64,000 nucleotides of DNA from Solidesulfovibrio fructosivorans JJ]. GTDB lineage: Bacteria; Desulfobacterota; Desulfovibrionia; Desulfovibrionales; Desulfovibrionaceae. Below are positions 26,445 to 35,517 of this stretch, in pieces. The stretch is taken from contig NZ_AECZ01000004.1 in NCBI RefSeq assembly GCF_000179555.1, positions 62,001 through 126,000 on the forward strand, in the 5' to 3' direction. Every line of letters starts with the position of its first letter. The stretch's first letter is position 1. The notes beneath the pieces were generated by a model. That model searched no databases. It was not told the origin of the DNA and saw nothing but the letters and a program-made list of their open reading frames with translations. A program made the position numbers and the translations under genes.

Positions 26445-27532
26445 AGTTGGTCGGGCTGAGTCGCCAGATCATGCTGGCGATGATGGCGATTGCGCTGGGC
26501 GTCACGTTGCTCGTCATCCTGACGTCGTACGCGTTCTACTATCTGTGGCAAATCTATTGGCCCGATAATTCCTTGGACTCCAGCTGGATACCTACGGGGC
26601 CGGAGTGGATATGGATAATCGGCGCTACGCTGGCCGGTCTGGCGCTGTCTATTCTCGTGGCGATCAACCTGTCGCGCCGCATCCTGGTCCCGCTGAACTC
26701 GGTGGCGGCCAGCATCCGCCGTGTGGCCCAGGGGGATCTCAACGCGCGTGCCATCGCGGGCGATCGCTCTTTGGGCGAAGCCGCCCAATTGGCGGACGAC
26801 TTCAATGCGCTGGCGAATCAGTTGCAGCGCATGACCGAGGAACAGGCGTTCTGGAACGCCGCGATCGCTCACGAACTGCGCACCCCTGTGACAATCCTGC
26901 GCGGCCGTCTGCAAGGCCTGGCCGAAGGCGTTTTCACGCCCAGTACATCCCAGTTCCTCAGCTTGCTGACCCAGGTTGAGGGCTTGACGCGATTGATCGA
27001 GGATTTGCGAGTGGTGAGTCTGGTGGAAAGCGGCCATCTGGATTTGCAGTTGCGAGAGACGCAGCTTGACGCCGAAATCAACGCCGTGGTGGACATGGTT
27101 GGTGACGCGCTGCAGTCTGCGGGCCAGCGTGCGATCCTGGAGCTGGACGCACGGTCTGTATACTGCGATCCGGTGCGTATCCGACAGGCGCTACTGGCGC
27201 TCCTTCATAACGTGTGCCGGTATGCCGTGGCGGGCCACGTGCGAATCCAGTCTCATGTGAAGGATGGCTGGTGTGAACTCAGCGTCGAGGATGACGGGCC
27301 AGGCATGCCAGCGGACTTAATTCCTTATTTGTTTACGGCGTTCCGACGCGCGCAAGGCGCTCGCTCGGGCGGCAGCGGCCTGGGATTGGCCGTGGTGGCT
27401 GCCATCGCGCGTGCGCATGGGGGACGCGCTGCATGCAGGACGGCCGCCAGCGGCGGCTCGGTTTTCACGCTGACCTGGCCCATCGACCCAGTCCATGGCC
27501 TGCCAGGGCCAGATTGTGGCGAGCACGGTTGA
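26441..27532 (+). CDS. Sensor histidine kinase, AdeS/BaeS-like
   Basis: A 363-residue inner-membrane kinase. Two transmembrane helices (about 9-33 and 58-80) flank a very short periplasmic loop, then HAMP (RRILVPLNSVAASIRRV), a dimerisation domain with H-box AIAHELRTPVTILRGRL, and an ATPase domain with VEDDGPGMP and SGGSGLGLAVV. Partner of the preceding regulator. The 65 bases after its stop lead straight into an IS5-family element, so any following gene has been separated. Confidence 0.93.
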   Translation: MKLVGLSRQIMLAMMAIALGVTLLVILTSYAFYYLWQIYWPDNSLDSSWIPTGPEWIWIIGATLAGLALSILVAINLSRRILVPLNSVAASIRRVAQGDLNARAIAGDRSLGEAAQLADDFNALANQLQRMTEEQAFWNAAIAHELRTPVTILRGRLQGLAEGVFTPSTSQFLSLLTQVEGLTRLIEDLRVVSLVESGHLDLQLRETQLDAEINAVVDMVGDALQSAGQRAILELDARSVYCDPVRIRQALLALLHNVCRYAVAGHVRIQSHVKDGWCELSVEDDGPGMPADLIPYLFTAFRRAQGARSGGSGLGLAVVAAIARAHGGRAACRTAASGGSVFTLTWPIDPVHGLPGPDCGEHG

Positions 27533-27594
27533 GCAGGGTCCGAACAGCGCTTCAAATGATGGATGTCTTATACACTTGACTTTCGAAGTTGCTG

Positions 27595-28331
27595 CTAGGG
27601 CTTGTTCACAATAGTCAAATTATTACAGCCAGATAAAGGCAACGACGAGATGCAGCATCGCCATGAATCGCCGCGCGAGTTTCTCATGCGCGTCGCCAAT
27701 CGCCGGAACTGCTTGATACGATTGAAAAATCGTTCAACAAGGTTGCGATCTTTGTAAACATGGTGATCGTATTCTCGCCCAATGATACGGTTTTTCCGGC
27801 TGGGGATGACTGCCTCTGCGTTTCGAGCCATAATGCTTATAACAAACGCGTCGGAGTCGTATCCTTTGTCAGCCACAATCGCCAAGGCATCAAATCCATC
27901 GATCAAGACTTGGGCTTGCGTTATGTCTGCAGCTTCGCCCCCGGTCAAAAGCAAACGAACGGGATTTCCCAATCCATCCACCGCAGCATAAATTTTTGTC
28001 GTCAGTCCGCCACGCGAACGTCCGATGTCTTGCGGCCCTTCTTTTTTTGGGCACCTGCCGCATGCTGGTGGGCACGGACAATGGTGCTGTCAATGAAGAG
28101 CATTTCTAAATCTGGATCACCAGAGACAGCTTCGGCTAATCGAGCCCAGGTCCCTTTCTCGCACCATCGGGCAAATCGTACATATACGCTGTGCCAGTTT
28201 CCGAACTCCTTTGGCAGATCACGCCAGGGAGAACCAGTTCGCGCTATCCAAAGCACGGCCTCAAGAAATAGCCTGTTATTCTTGGCTGTTACGCCACGAT
28301 CTCGTTGCTTCCCCGCACAGAATGGCTCCAA
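27595..28331 (-). CDS. IS5-family transposase made from two frames
   Basis: The first frame (28331-28002) encodes RTGSPWRDLPKEFGNWHSVY and LEMLFIDSTIVRAHQHAAGA with the first catalytic Asp; the second (to 27595) encodes VADKGYDSDAFV (second Asp) and DRNLVERFFNRIKQFRRLA (catalytic Glu). The switch occurs at an A7G run (28048-28041 on the minus strand), the usual -1 slippage signal of this group. The final stop codon TAG is formed with the target-site bases outside the element. Probably functional. Confidence 0.85.
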
Positions 28332-28430
28332 TCGAGCCCATTTAACAACCGTTCCATGCCTCTGCCTCCCCTGGGAGACAGGATTGAACGATCTCAGACG
28401 ATTAGTAAACTCTCAATTGAGAACAGGCCC
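27598..28430 (-). mobile_element. IS5-family (IS427-group) insertion sequence
   Basis: 833 bp with terminal repeats GGGCTTGTTCACAAT (left) and the complement of ATTGAGAACAGGCCC (right). It is flanked by CTA on the left and TAG on the right, compatible with the short TA/CTAG target of this group. It contains a two-frame transposase. Confidence 0.85.
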
Positions 28431-28432
28431 TA

Positions 28433-29555
28433 GTGTTGCGTCCTTGAAATAAGTCTATATACTGATCTCCAGTTAAGGAGGCCAGTATGGGCGCTCGGGT
28501 AAAAGTCGAGTTGACGGAGGAGCAGGCGGAGACGCTGCGCATGTGGGCCGGGTCCGGCAAGACCGAGCAGCGTCTGGCCCTCCGGGCCAGGGTCGTCCTC
28601 CTGGCGGCCGACGGGCTGGGACTTAAAGAGATCGAGGGGAAGTCTGGCCTGAACTGGCAAAGCTGTCTGAAATGGCGCAAGCGCTTTCTGGCGCGTGGCC
28701 TCGAAGGCTTGAAGGACCAGGTTGGGCGTGGCCGACCACAGTCGATCACTCCGGAAGAGCGGGTGGGGGTCGTGGCTCTGGCCTGCACCACGCCTGCCGA
28801 CGGCAGCAGTCGCTGGAGTGTGCGCAAGCTGGCTGAGGCCACCGGCCACAGCAAGTCCGCCGTCCAGAAAATCCTGGCCGAGGGTGCCATTAAGCCCCAC
28901 AAAACCAAGTATTGGTGCGGCAAGAGCCCCGACCCGGAGTTCGAGCAAAAGCAGGCGGCGATTATCGGCCTGTACCTAAACCCACCGGAAAACGCCCTGG
29001 TTCTCTCCGTGGATGAGAAGTCGCAAATCCAGACTCTCGATCGGACCCAGCCGCTGCTGCCCATGCGACCAGGGAACCCCAAGCGGCTGACCGCCACCTA
29101 CAAACGCCACGGCACAACCTGTCTCCTGGCCGCTCTGGCCGTTCACGCCTGGACCGTTGAAGGGCGGTGCGTTGAGAGCACGAACCATGAGGAATTCCTC
29201 AAATTCTTAAAACTGCTCTACCGTAAATATCCTGGCAAACACCTGCACGTGATCGTGGATAATCTGGCTGTCCACAAACACCAGAAGATCAAGGACTGGG
29301 TGGCGGGAAAGCGGCGGATGACCATGCACTACACGCCGACCTACTCCTCCTGGCTGAACCAAGTGGAAATCTGGTTCAACATCTTCGCCCGCGACGTCCT
29401 CCGGGACGGTGTCTGGCGCTCAAAGCAGCAACTCGTTGGCCAGATCATGGAGTACATCAAGAACTATAATGAGCTCTGGGCAAAGCCCTTCAAGTGGACT
29501 TATACCGGCAAACCACTCGTGGCTTAAATATCTATCAATTTTGAGGACGCAACAC
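28433..29555 (+). mobile_element. IS630-family insertion sequence
   Basis: 1123 bp with inverted ends GTGTTGCGTCC and GGACGCAACAC and a TA duplication at 28431-28432 and 29556-29557, as expected for the family. It abuts the right end of the IS5-family element, having used the TA left there, and its other side lies exactly in the stop codon of the FAD oxidoreductase gene. Confidence 0.9.
28487..29527 (+). CDS. IS630-family transposase
   Basis: A 346-residue transposase: N-terminal helix-turn-helix region (LGLKEIEGKSGLNWQSCLKW), winged-helix part, and a DDE catalytic core with VLSVDEKSQIQTLDRTQPLL (first Asp), VIVDNLAVHKH (second Asp) and SSWLNQVEIWFNIF (Glu). Full length and in one frame, so likely active. 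Confidence 0.93.
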   Translation: MGARVKVELTEEQAETLRMWAGSGKTEQRLALRARVVLLAADGLGLKEIEGKSGLNWQSCLKWRKRFLARGLEGLKDQVGRGRPQSITPEERVGVVALACTTPADGSSRWSVRKLAEATGHSKSAVQKILAEGAIKPHKTKYWCGKSPDPEFEQKQAAIIGLYLNPPENALVLSVDEKSQIQTLDRTQPLLPMRPGNPKRLTATYKRHGTTCLLAALAVHAWTVEGRCVESTNHEEFLKFLKLLYRKYPGKHLHVIVDNLAVHKHQKIKDWVAGKRRMTMHYTPTYSSWLNQVEIWFNIFARDVLRDGVWRSKQQLVGQIMEYIKNYNELWAKPFKWTYTGKPLVA

Positions 29556-31180
29556 TATGCTACTTTGTCCTCAGCGATGCTCTTGAATGCGCTTTTCCCT
29601 CCCAAGAGCGCCCCACCAAAGCCCCCTCCTGGATTTCCCCAGGCGCTGGCCAGGTAGAGCCCCGGCACACCCGTCTTGTTGGAAAGTCGACTCATGAAGG
29701 AGTTATCCGTGCTTTGATTGTAGCCGTAAAGAGCTCCAGCCGTATTCAGGGTAAAGCGAAAGTTAGTCAACGGCGTGGCGCTGTCACTCATGACAATCAT
29801 CTTTGACAAGCCCGGGATGGCTCTTTCTTCAGCCAAACTGATCAGCAGATCCGTTAGCTTCTGTTTCTTTTTATTGTATTGCGTCTTCCTCCCTGCAAGA
29901 TAATCGCCTTCCATCTCTTTCCAAGCGCCATAGCCGCAGAGACCCATTATACTTACGCTTGAGCAACCTGAAGGGGAATACCCGGAAACAAGATTGTCAT
30001 AGACCATAAGCGAGAATCCGGACTTTTTGAAATTGCAGTCAATGGCGTTTTTATAATTGGCATCCTGATCGTAGCTGGCATAGTAAGATATAGCAGGATG
30101 GCTGAACTGTTTGGTAATATCCCGGTTCAGTCCCAGCCATACGATGAAGCTGCTCGGACTATAGGTATATGTTTCCAGTTTTGACCGCTCGTCTTTGGGA
30201 ACGCTGCCACTGGGGAGAAGCTTTCCAAACACCTGCGGCGCGCTGGCGTTGCAGACAACAACTTTGGCTTTAAACTCACGGCCGTCATGGGTCTTGACCC
30301 CCGTCACCCTTCCTTTGCCCATCACTATGGAGCCCACCCTTGTCCCGTAGAGTACTTCTCCACCCGCGTCCGTGACGGCCTTAGCCAATGCATTGGACAG
30401 GTTCTGGGATGTTCCTTTGACGTAGGATCCTCCATTTTCAAGATAGTCGCCAGTCGGGAGCAGATAATAAAACGCCGAAAGTTGTGATGGGGGCAACCCG
30501 TAGTAGCCGCAGCTCTGGGTGAGGATCGCTTTAAGTTTGGGATCGCGTACGTGCGCGTCCACGAGCTGTCCAACGGTCTTGTCCCGGATCATCCAAAGAT
30601 TGGGAAACAAGGTCGGGAATTGGGACCTGTTGGATTCGGCCAGCCCCTTGTCCAGGGTATGGGTTTCAGTCATAACGCCGCGCCACATCCTGAAATACTC
30701 TGCCAGACCTTTGGCCTCCGTAGGAAACATGCCTGACAGCTGGCTTTCAAAACCTGCCAATCCGCATTTTGCAGGAACGTCAAGAGAAAGATCGGGAAAC
30801 CTCGAACACCAGGCATGGGGATGGTCGACCAGGGCGAGCTTATCCCAGACACCGAGTTCCGTCAGGAGCTGCCGAGCATGTCCCGCGCCAAGTACAGAGG
30901 AGTGAAGTGAAACCTCGCAAGGGAAATCGCCTTGTTCTGAAATACGCGTAAAGGAAGTCGCATAACCTCCCGGTACGTCGTACTGTTCGAGCAGTATTGT
31001 TTTAAAGCTATTTCTGGCCAGATAGGCCGCACAGGTCAGTCCTCCTAAGCCTGCGCCAACGACAATAGCATCATACTCGCCCTCAGGAGTTGGCTGCGGG
31101 GCTGCCCCTGCGAATTTCCACCCAAGCAAAGAGTGTGCGGCGGCAAGTGCCGAGATCTGGAGAAAAAACCTGCGATCCAT
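29555..31180 (-). CDS. Tat-exported FAD-dependent oxidoreductase, phytoene desaturase/CrtISO-like
   Basis: A 541-residue flavoprotein. Starts MDRRFFLQ, a twin-arginine signal (RRFFLQ) with hydrophobic stretch and AGAA cleavage site; GAGGAG lies upstream. The dinucleotide-binding motif is VVGAGLGGLTCAAYLARN, and the C-terminal GLYLASAWGNPGGGFGGALL is the second FAD block of the amine-oxidase/phytoene-desaturase superfamily. Export suggests a periplasmic substrate, which I cannot name. The stop codon TAG is made of the TA target duplicate plus the first base of the IS630 element, so the original C-terminus may have been slightly different. Confidence 0.8.
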   Translation of the reverse strand: MDRRFFLQISALAAAHSLLGWKFAGAAPQPTPEGEYDAIVVGAGLGGLTCAAYLARNSFKTILLEQYDVPGGYATSFTRISEQGDFPCEVSLHSSVLGAGHARQLLTELGVWDKLALVDHPHAWCSRFPDLSLDVPAKCGLAGFESQLSGMFPTEAKGLAEYFRMWRGVMTETHTLDKGLAESNRSQFPTLFPNLWMIRDKTVGQLVDAHVRDPKLKAILTQSCGYYGLPPSQLSAFYYLLPTGDYLENGGSYVKGTSQNLSNALAKAVTDAGGEVLYGTRVGSIVMGKGRVTGVKTHDGREFKAKVVVCNASAPQVFGKLLPSGSVPKDERSKLETYTYSPSSFIVWLGLNRDITKQFSHPAISYYASYDQDANYKNAIDCNFKKSGFSLMVYDNLVSGYSPSGCSSVSIMGLCGYGAWKEMEGDYLAGRKTQYNKKKQKLTDLLISLAEERAIPGLSKMIVMSDSATPLTNFRFTLNTAGALYGYNQSTDNSFMSRLSNKTGVPGLYLASAWGNPGGGFGGALLGGKSAFKSIAEDKVA

Positions 31181-31498
31181 AAGGGTACTCCTCAAGCGTC
31201 ACCTGAAAAACATTGACGAGATATGTTTGTTGCACATTCGCTCCCCCGAGACAATGGAGTTTCAAATTCGTAATTCAAAAAGAAGGGAACGATAGTTTGA
31301 TATTCTTGTACGTGGATGGGTGAATGTGAATAGTTAATAATTGTATAAATTTAGATAATAATATCGAGATGTTGTGCCAAAAGCTGAAACAGCGGATAAA
31401 TATTTTCCGCCGAAAGTGAGGATGTTACCTTAAGAAAAAAATTCATTGCCCGATACAATATATACGTGCATACGACAAACGGAACCCTTGGAGCGGCT
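31181..31498. other. Divergent intergenic region
   Basis: About 320 AT-rich bases between the divergent oxidoreductase and Ser/Thr-rich protein genes, presumably holding both promoters. No gene, no clear operator. Confidence 0.4.
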
Positions 31499-32230
31499 AT
31501 GGAAATAAACTCTATTTCATCCTCGCTATCGCAAAGCGCATCTATTCTCGGACAGCTAAGAACGAACGCTCAATCTAGCGCCCTTGACTCAAGCTTAGTA
31601 TCCAGCCAATTGCCAAATAACAACGATGCAGCTATTGCATCGAATGCATCACACTTAAAATATTCATCACTAATATCTAATACATCTTCAACTCTTGACG
31701 GTGAATCCAAATATTTGTCGACAACTAAGGAATCATTTAGAATTAAAAGCCAAGTCAGCAATTCAATAAATGAATCATTAAGCGGCTCGCTAGCCAATCT
31801 GCTCGAAGTCGCCGGGGGTGTGTCCGCGACATATGCCGACGCAACTCCTAGCATGTCAAAAAAGGAAATAGAAGACTACATCAAGAGATATGCACTTCGG
31901 CAACAGTTAAATAAACTTAACGAGGAACATAAAAAAGATATTGAGCAAGAGAAGGATAAAGAAAAGAAAAATCAAACAGAATCCACAGAGAAAGACAACG
32001 CACCTTCAGTTGAAGCCGCCTCCGATGGTCGCGGTGTTACTTCAAGCAGTTCGACGACAGACACGGCTAGCGTTGAGACTACTTTTGACGTCACAACCGC
32101 AGAATCAGTATCTAGTGCTTCCACAATCGACTCCGGCGCTTCAACTCAAAATCACCCCACTACTCATCAGGATACGAGTACGCCTCAAGAACAGAAACCA
32201 ACAGGACCTGCCATAGATATAATCGTCTAG
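31499..32230 (+). CDS. Ser/Thr-rich hypothetical protein
   Basis: A 243-residue protein from the ATG after GGAGCGGCT; an upstream in-frame GTG at 31466 is less likely. No signal peptide. Residues 1-110 are Ser/Asn-rich (MEINSISSSLSQSASILGQL), residues about 118-165 form a charged helical stretch, and the last 75 residues are low-complexity Ser/Thr. Not recognised; the composition resembles flagellar or secreted-substrate proteins that lack a signal peptide, but that is only an impression. Confidence 0.5.
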   Translation: MEINSISSSLSQSASILGQLRTNAQSSALDSSLVSSQLPNNNDAAIASNASHLKYSSLISNTSSTLDGESKYLSTTKESFRIKSQVSNSINESLSGSLANLLEVAGGVSATYADATPSMSKKEIEDYIKRYALRQQLNKLNEEHKKDIEQEKDKEKKNQTESTEKDNAPSVEAASDGRGVTSSSSTTDTASVETTFDVTTAESVSSASTIDSGASTQNHPTTHQDTSTPQEQKPTGPAIDIIV

Positions 32231-32261
32231 CACTTTAGCAACTACAACAAGTTATCAGCAA

Positions 32262-32303
32262 GGCCCCACGCCAACCAATCCTCCTGGACGACGTGGGCCT
32301 TTT
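32262..32303. terminator. Terminator hairpin (R3 copy 3)
   Basis: GGCCCCACG pairs with CGTGGGCC and is followed by TTTT. Same hairpin as at 7370 and 6539, again placed after a plus-strand cargo gene. Confidence 0.7.
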
Positions 32304-32412
32304 CACAGAACTATCAGAAAATTTTAGCTATTCTTCTTTTTCTCCAATACAATCCCCCTCTTCCGAGCAGAAAACCTTGAACTCGTCGCCCTGCTCGAAG
32401 CCATGCTTTCTC
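32262..32412 (-). pseudogene. 3' end fragment of AbrB-like regulator gene (R3 copy 3)
   Basis: On the minus strand HGFEQGDEFKVF...IVLEKK is recognisable with one frame slip, matching the C-terminus of the regulator at 7433-7750. Only about 27 codons remain. R1 copy C begins about 75 bases further right. Confidence 0.7.
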
Positions 32413-32487
32413 TTCTGCGGCGGCTTGGACCTCTACCCCAAGCAGACCTGAGCCCGGTCACCCACGGAAAACCCGGAAGGACCTTCA

Positions 32488-32740
32488 AAAAAGAGGTTGA
32501 CTTCGGGACAAGTTTGGGACACCTAGCCCCTCCCTGATTCTTTGTACAGAACCGTAGCCCAGGGAGAGAGCGCTTGTTCGACACACCACAAGCGCAATTT
32601 GCCCCCCCAAAAATCTTTCCAAAAGTCCCTACCACAAAGAGATCTTGTTGGCGAAGCGCCAATGAGGCCTTCTTTTATTTTGAAGCCTGGGATTCGGACT
32701 TTGGCGGAGCCTTGGTCCGCCGTTGGCGCGACAATAATAC
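32488..32740 (+). repeat. Repeat R1, copy C
   Basis: Third R1 copy in the same orientation as copy B but lacking its first 130 bases. It contains TTGACTTCGGGACAAGTTTG, the tRNA-like segment (32550-32594) with GCGCTTG/CAAGCGC able to pair as a 7-bp stem, and a terminator-like hairpin at 32641-32682. The YegD gene starts 10 bases after its end. Confidence 0.7.
32550..32594 (+). other. tRNA-Val-like 5' segment in R1 copy C
   Basis: ACCGTAGCCC, AGGGAGAGAGCGCTTG, then TTCGACAC: the same D-arm and anticodon-arm-like block as in copies A and B, with some changed bases. No 3' half of a tRNA. Confidence 0.45.
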
Positions 32741-32749
32741 GGAGATGTT

Positions 32750-34039
32750 ATGCCGGTGGCTATTGGAGTTGACTTCGGGACATCAAATTCCGCTGTTGGT
32801 TTTTTTAGAGATGGCTCACCTTGTCTTGTAGAATTAGAAGACAAAAGACAAACAATCCCAAGCGCCATTTTTTATGACACTGAAGAAAACTCCGTGCTGT
32901 TTGGAAACAAAGCCATATCATTTTATATGGATGGCTGTGAGGGACGTCTACTGCGATCACTGAAGAGCATCCTTGGAAGCTCCTTGATCGACGAGACAAC
33001 GGAGGTGGGTTATGAAAATATCTACTTCAAAGATATCATTGTCAGTTTTATAAAATATTTGAAGAGCAGAGCCGAATCCACTGTAGGCCATGCGGTCGAT
33101 AGTGTCGTTATGGGAAGACCTGTTCGGTTTGTGGACTCAGACGAGCAGGCAGATGCCCTTGCGCAAGAGCATTTGGAGGAAATTGCAAAAAAAGCAGGTT
33201 TTCACAACGTGCTTTTTCAGTATGAACCCATAGCGGCGGCTCTGGATTATGAACAATCGGTAAAGAAAGAAGAACTTGCTTTGATTGTCGATATCGGTGG
33301 GGGAACGTCTGATTTTTCTGTCGTTAAAGTTTCTCCGGACAGGAGAGGGAAAATGGACAGAAAGCAAGACATTCTCGCCAACACAGGCGTACATATCGGC
33401 GGAACCGATTTGGACTTGAAACTAAATCTTGAACAAATAATGCCTCTGTTCGGCTACAAGACGCGGACAAGGAGCCTTTTTCCCGGTGATGCGATATTGG
33501 ATTTGCCTCCAACGTATTATCGCGAGCTGGCGACATGGCACAAAATAGTTTTTTTATACAACAACAGAGTATTGCAACGAGTAAAGAACATTCACTATCA
33601 TGCAGAGAAGCAAGAACTGGTGGATCGGTTGGTCACGATTATCCAAAAGCAGAACGGCCATCGCTTGGCCAGTGATGTTGAGGCTGCGAAAATCGTTCTT
33701 TCGGAGCGCGATGCCGCATCACTATCGTTAGGCTATGTTGAAAAAGGGCTTCGAACTTCAGTTTCCCGGAAAAACTTTGAGTGCGATATTGAGAATGAAA
33801 AAGAAAATATCGTTCTCAAAATCAAGGAATGCCTCAAAATGGCCGAAGTATCTTCTTCACAAATACATACGCTTTTTATGACAGGTGGAAGCACGGCGAT
33901 CCCACTCATAGCGCAAGCGTGTAAAAATGCTGCTCCCGCGGCGCGTATGGTGGCAGGAAGTCGATTCGGAAGTGTCGGGATGGGCCTTGCGATTGATGCA
34001 GGAATAAAGTTCGGAAAAACGAGACGAAAGGGACCATGA
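32750..34039 (+). CDS. yegD: Hsp70-family protein, YegD-like
   Basis: A 429-residue ATPase of the Hsp70/actin superfamily without the substrate-binding domain of DnaK. Phosphate-1 motif IGVDFGTSNSAVG at the N-terminus, phosphate-2 LIVDIGGGTSDFSVV and the adenosine block FMTGGSTAIPLI are all present. The length is that of YegD. Its substrate is unknown. It lies directly next to R1 copy C in an accessory setting, without DnaJ or GrpE genes. Confidence 0.88.
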   Translation: MPVAIGVDFGTSNSAVGFFRDGSPCLVELEDKRQTIPSAIFYDTEENSVLFGNKAISFYMDGCEGRLLRSLKSILGSSLIDETTEVGYENIYFKDIIVSFIKYLKSRAESTVGHAVDSVVMGRPVRFVDSDEQADALAQEHLEEIAKKAGFHNVLFQYEPIAAALDYEQSVKKEELALIVDIGGGTSDFSVVKVSPDRRGKMDRKQDILANTGVHIGGTDLDLKLNLEQIMPLFGYKTRTRSLFPGDAILDLPPTYYRELATWHKIVFLYNNRVLQRVKNIHYHAEKQELVDRLVTIIQKQNGHRLASDVEAAKIVLSERDAASLSLGYVEKGLRTSVSRKNFECDIENEKENIVLKIKECLKMAEVSSSQIHTLFMTGGSTAIPLIAQACKNAAPAARMVAGSRFGSVGMGLAIDAGIKFGKTRRKGP

Positions 34040-34164
34040 TCGCCCAAAGCCCATAGCGGCCAGCTTGGGATGCTCGACCGCGAAGTTCACGATCGTGCCC
34101 GAGATCTCTTCATGGGACACTCCCGCGCCACCCGGTCAACATACTAAGATAGTCAACCTCCCCC

Positions 34165-34629
34165 CTACCAGGACAGCCGATTGTCCATGCCTTCCCCAAG
34201 AGCTTCGAGCAACACGGAAATCGTCGCGACCTGGGACAGGGAATAGCCGCGAAGCCGTTCCATCAAGGCCTCCTTGTCCTCGTCATGAAAACGCGCATGG
34301 GCGTCAAAGGCCTTTTGGCCAAGGGGCGTGAGTGTCAGCTGCAATTCCTTGTTGCTGTGCGGGGCCTGTTTTTTTTCAAGAAAGCCCTTGTCGCACAGCT
34401 TGGCCACCATCTGGGAGGCCGCGCTCTTGGCGATGCCGAAGGCGTTGGCCACGTCGCTGACGCTCGTCTGTTGCCGGTTGCCCACGGCCTCGATGGTATG
34501 GGCCTCACGGGGCGTGACCTCAATGCCGTCCGCAACCGGGATCGGCAGTTCCTTGATGCGGGCGTATTTGGCGGCCACACGCTGGAATTGGCGCACCGTA
34601 CCCAGGATGAGATCGTCCTTTGTTTCCAT
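34165..34629 (-). CDS. MarR-family transcriptional regulator
   Basis: A 154-residue regulator starting METKDDLILG, with upstream extension possible. Winged helix-turn-helix at about residues 45-105 (TSVSDVANAFGIAKSAASQM and a KCDKGFLEKK-like wing), flanked by dimerisation helices. No obvious divergent target gene; it faces the 35-kb membrane gene pair on the same strand. Ligand unknown. Confidence 0.85.
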   Translation of the reverse strand: METKDDLILGTVRQFQRVAAKYARIKELPIPVADGIEVTPREAHTIEAVGNRQQTSVSDVANAFGIAKSAASQMVAKLCDKGFLEKKQAPHSNKELQLTLTPLGQKAFDAHARFHDEDKEALMERLRGYSLSQVATISVLLEALGEGMDNRLSW

Positions 34630-34888
34630 ATCGCCTCGCAAAACCGCCTGATATTCCTTGTCCGGCTTCCGGGTGAACCGCGACCGCGCCAAAAGGGAAA
34701 CTCGCTAAACCAGATTTCACCCCTTCGCCCCAGGCCTCCCGCGCTCCTCATCGCTCGGCACCGAGGTGGTCGCGAAAAAACGGGAGGACCGCCAAGCGCT
34801 TTCCCCGGGGCTGGCCAGATCGACGTGGCGCCACCGCCCCAAAGGCAGATCGGCCATGAATATGGACCTGATGCGGCGCTCTCCTGTG

Positions 34889-35062
34889 TCACTTCCATTT
34901 TGTCGTGTCGAATAACCCCCGAACATTGAACTCCCTTGTCTTGTACAAATCGAAGTCGAAATCTCGCGGGAGATATCTGTGCGTTGATCGTCCGTCGACA
35001 CGAAACGTGTAAGCCAGAAAGGCAAAGACGCCCACGACAAACAAACACAAAACAATGCTCAT
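34889..35062 (-). CDS. Small single-TM protein
   Basis: A 57-residue protein MSIVLCLFVVGVFAFL with one N-terminal membrane helix and a basic, soluble tail. The ATG overlaps the stop of the preceding gene as ATGA, the reason to choose this start over the one at 35077. Unknown function. Confidence 0.5.
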   Translation of the reverse strand: MSIVLCLFVVGVFAFLAYTFRVDGRSTHRYLPRDFDFDLYKTREFNVRGLFDTTKWK

Positions 35063-35517
35063 GCCAAACCTCGGCATTTTTGAGCGTGTGCCGCGCCTTG
35101 AGCAAAAGCGTCCGTCAACATCCGCATGGCCTGTTGCGGTCCATGAATCGCAACGTCAATACAGATATTTTGTTTGACGATGTTGCGCCCCAGGCTTTCG
35201 AGCATACCTACCGCTTCGGGTAATAACCGTGATGTCGTGTCGAGCCAGAGATCGATGCGTCGCACATCGTCGGAGAGCGCATTAATCAGGCAATCCCCTA
35301 GATTTTGCAAGCAACTCTCCATCATATCTCCATAGAGAACGACCTTCATCTTGGCATCTTCGGTCGTGGCATACAGGAGCCCGCCAGCTCTGGACGACAT
35401 GTAAATGTCCTTCCTGGGGCCGCAGGCCGCCTGGTGCAACCGTATGTGCCATCGCGTGGCATCAAGACGTGAAACGGACACGGTTGCAATCTTTCTTGCC
35501 ATGTTGCTTTTAGCCAT
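35059..35517 (-). CDS. Hypothetical protein, STAS-like appearance
   Basis: A 152-residue protein starting MAKSNMARKIATV. The second half (VVLYGDMMESCLQNLGDCLI...VRRIDLWLDTTSRLLPEAVGML) alternates strands and helices in the way of STAS-type anti-sigma antagonists, but no diagnostic motif is present. Operon with the small membrane protein downstream. Unknown function. Confidence 0.5.
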   Translation of the reverse strand: MAKSNMARKIATVSVSRLDATRWHIRLHQAACGPRKDIYMSSRAGGLLYATTEDAKMKVVLYGDMMESCLQNLGDCLINALSDDVRRIDLWLDTTSRLLPEAVGMLESLGRNIVKQNICIDVAIHGPQQAMRMLTDAFAQGAAHAQKCRGLA

